A stretch of DNA of 64,000 bases, taken from positions 186,001-250,000 of the forward strand of contig JAGDZR010000017.1 in assembly GCA_049115695.1 (NCBI GenBank), read 5' to 3'. The position numbers and the translations under genes were made by a program. The notes under the pieces were generated by a model, which was not told the origin of the DNA, did not search any database, and saw nothing but the letters and a program-made list of their open reading frames with translations. Origin of the DNA: JAGDZR01 sp049115695 (GTDB lineage Bacteria; Bacteroidota; Bacteroidia; Cytophagales; Cyclobacteriaceae). Positions 62,601 through 64,000 of this stretch are shown piece by piece (within the stretch, counting starts at the first letter, position 1; the number at the start of each line of letters is the position of its first letter).

Positions 62601-64000
62601 ATGACAAAATATAATAGCTGGTTTCATCCATATAAGCCAGCCAAAGAATACAATAAGAAGGTTGCTTACTTCAGTATGGAGTTTGCGGTTGATCAGGCAT
62701 TGAAGACTTATTCTGGAGGACTAGGCTTCCTCGCAGGCTCTCATATGAAGAGTGCATGCGACCTCAAACAAAATTTGATTGGAGTTGGGATGTTGTGGAA
62801 GTATGGTTACTACGATCAGGTTCGAAAAGAAGATCAAAGCCTGGGGACACAGTTTGTTGAGAAGAATTACACTTTTTTGGAAGACACGGGATTGGAATTT
62901 GAAATTACCATTCTCGACAATGCGCATGTGAAGGTAAAGGCTTATGTCCTTAAGCCAGAAATATTTGGTTCAGTTCCACTTTATCTTTTGAGTACAGACG
63001 TAGAAGGAAATGATCACCTTTCCAGAACCATTACTGATCGATTGTACGATGCAAATGACCTGACCCGGATTTCTCAAAGTATTGTGCTTGGTGTTGGTGG
63101 AGCGAAGCTGGTCGAACACCTTGGTGGAGCAGATGTCTATCACCTAAATGAGGGTCATGGCCTTCCTGCCTTTCATTATCTAAAGGACAAAGGTGTAGGA
63201 CGGGATCAATTTGTATTTACAACTCATACTCCCGAAAAAGCGGGAAATGAAGAGCGAGATGGTATGTTCCTCAATCGAATGGGATTTTTTGGTCGAAAGC
63301 TCTCTGATAAAGAGCTGAATGAGATTACCCTTGATAATGGCATGCTTAGCTATACGGTGGATGCTCTTAGGCTTGCAAAAAAATCAAATGCAGTTTCCAA
63401 GCTTCATGCCGAGGTTTCTAAAGAAATGTGGAAAGATTTTGATGACACGAGTGAAATCATTCCGATTACAAATGCACAGCATCAGGAATCCTGGCAGGAT
63501 AAGCAAATTCAGAAAGCGTTTGAGAAAAAGGATGCAAAAGCATACAGGAAAAGAAAGCTTGAACTAAAGAAAGAATTGTTCAAAGAAGTGCTGAATCAAA
63601 CGGGTAAAATGTTTGACCCTGATGTGTTGACAATAGTCTGGGCCAGACGATTTGCAGGTTATAAGAGAGCTGATTTGCTTCTTAGAGATATTCAGAAAAT
63701 TGAGGCGATACTCTCCAATAGTGAACAACCAGTGCAGATCATTTGGGCAGGAAAGCCTTACCCCAGGGATTTTGAAGCCATTAAAGTATTCAATGAGTTG
63801 ATACGATTCAGTAAGTATCGTCACAATTGTGCAGTACTCATCGGTTACGAAATGGCGTTATCCAGATTGCTGAAAACTGGATCTGATATATGGCTGAATA
63901 ATCCACGAATTACCAGAGAAGCATCAGGTACCAGCGGAATGACTGCTGCGATGAACGGGTCGGTCAATGTATCAACCAATGATGGATGGATTCCAGAGTT
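62601..64000 (+). CDS. alpha-glucan phosphorylase homologue, truncated by window end
   Basis: The first 466 codons of a GT35-type protein of the short alpha-glucan phosphorylase group; the 3' end is outside the window. Recognised by KVAYFSMEFAVDQALKTYSGGLGFLAGSHMKSACDL (about 18-53), YHLNEGHGLPAF, TTHTP, WARRFAGYKRADLLL, IIWAGKPYPRDF and EASGTSGM. In active phosphorylases the last motif continues with the PLP-binding Lys (GMK). Here the codon is ACT, Thr448 (63942-63944). Either the enzyme does not use PLP and does not phosphorolyse glucan, or another lysine serves. Confidence 0.85.
   Translation, partial: MTKYNSWFHPYKPAKEYNKKVAYFSMEFAVDQALKTYSGGLGFLAGSHMKSACDLKQNLIGVGMLWKYGYYDQVRKEDQSLGTQFVEKNYTFLEDTGLEFEITILDNAHVKVKAYVLKPEIFGSVPLYLLSTDVEGNDHLSRTITDRLYDANDLTRISQSIVLGVGGAKLVEHLGGADVYHLNEGHGLPAFHYLKDKGVGRDQFVFTTHTPEKAGNEERDGMFLNRMGFFGRKLSDKELNEITLDNGMLSYTVDALRLAKKSNAVSKLHAEVSKEMWKDFDDTSEIIPITNAQHQESWQDKQIQKAFEKKDAKAYRKRKLELKKELFKEVLNQTGKMFDPDVLTIVWARRFAGYKRADLLLRDIQKIEAILSNSEQPVQIIWAGKPYPRDFEAIKVFNELIRFSKYRHNCAVLIGYEMALSRLLKTGSDIWLNNPRITREASGTSGMTAAMNGSVNVSTNDGWIPE

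Noticed and set aside
1..64000. CRISPR arrays, prophage genes, insertion sequences or integrase/attachment sites
   Set aside because: None seen: no regularly spaced repeats, transposase, integrase or phage structural genes on either strand.

Overview
The window looks like chromosomal DNA of a marine-type Bacteroidota, most likely in the order Cytophagales. The evidence is lineage-specific: a TonB-dependent receptor with an N-terminal carboxypeptidase-regulatory-like domain, a type IX secretion (T9SS) C-terminal sorting domain, 7TM-AraC regulators, MacB/FtsX-type permeases of about 800 residues, a DUF2723 GT-C protein, a fused alpha/beta branched-chain 2-oxoacid dehydrogenase E1, and promoters of the TTG-N20/21-TAnnTTTG type. 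Shine-Dalgarno sites are mostly absent. Nothing points to a phage, plasmid, CRISPR array or intact insertion sequence. The genus is not determined.

Layout. 1-930: remnant of a CotH-family lipoprotein gene. 936-4440: ilvE, PduO-type cobalamin adenosyltransferase, a LolD/MacB-type ATPase, a frameshifted SDR oxidoreductase and an alkyltransferase-like protein. 4441-9000: a possible structured RNA, a TonB receptor, rnhB and an acyltransferase. 9084-13664: a 7TM-AraC regulator next to an AraC regulator fused to a full-length MacB/FtsX permease. 13749-19002: small unknowns, a MOSC protein, a DUF2723 protein and a T9SS-CTD mini-protein. 19155-23433: nuoABCD followed by the NAD(P)HX repair enzyme. 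24279-28212: AlsT symporter and modABC. 28283-33638: the DUF177-rpmF-fabH-efp-accB-accC operon and pdxA. 33770-38367: rsmA-mgtE-dehydrogenase, greA-hit and ruvC.

38345-44240 is a tight head-to-tail operon: flippase-like membrane protein, GT2 glycosyltransferase, small acidic protein, GAF/SpoIIE-type phosphatase, NodB deacetylase, TatD and asparaginase. tRNA-Ser(GGA) follows. 44495-46777 is exbB, a small membrane protein, exbD and exbD. 46829-48806 (minus) holds HNH, smpB and tsaD. 48827-53284 is a TamB-like giant, followed by rnpB and an NtrC-like response regulator without a DNA-binding domain. 54883-56899: a 43-residue lipoprotein, a LuxE-like acyl-protein synthetase and a lipoprotein. 56896-62416: fused E1, alanine dehydrogenase, an HsdR-N nuclease and a UMF1 transporter. 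The window ends inside an alpha-glucan phosphorylase homologue with Thr at the usual PLP-lysine position.

Most of the window is housekeeping. The most unusual elements are the AraC-permease fusion, the phosphorylase homologue with the altered cofactor site, the response regulator lacking an output HTH, the glycolipid-like operon with an embedded phosphatase, the small membrane protein inside the exb operon, and several small lipoproteins or mini-proteins. No search tools were available; family assignments rest on motif recognition.
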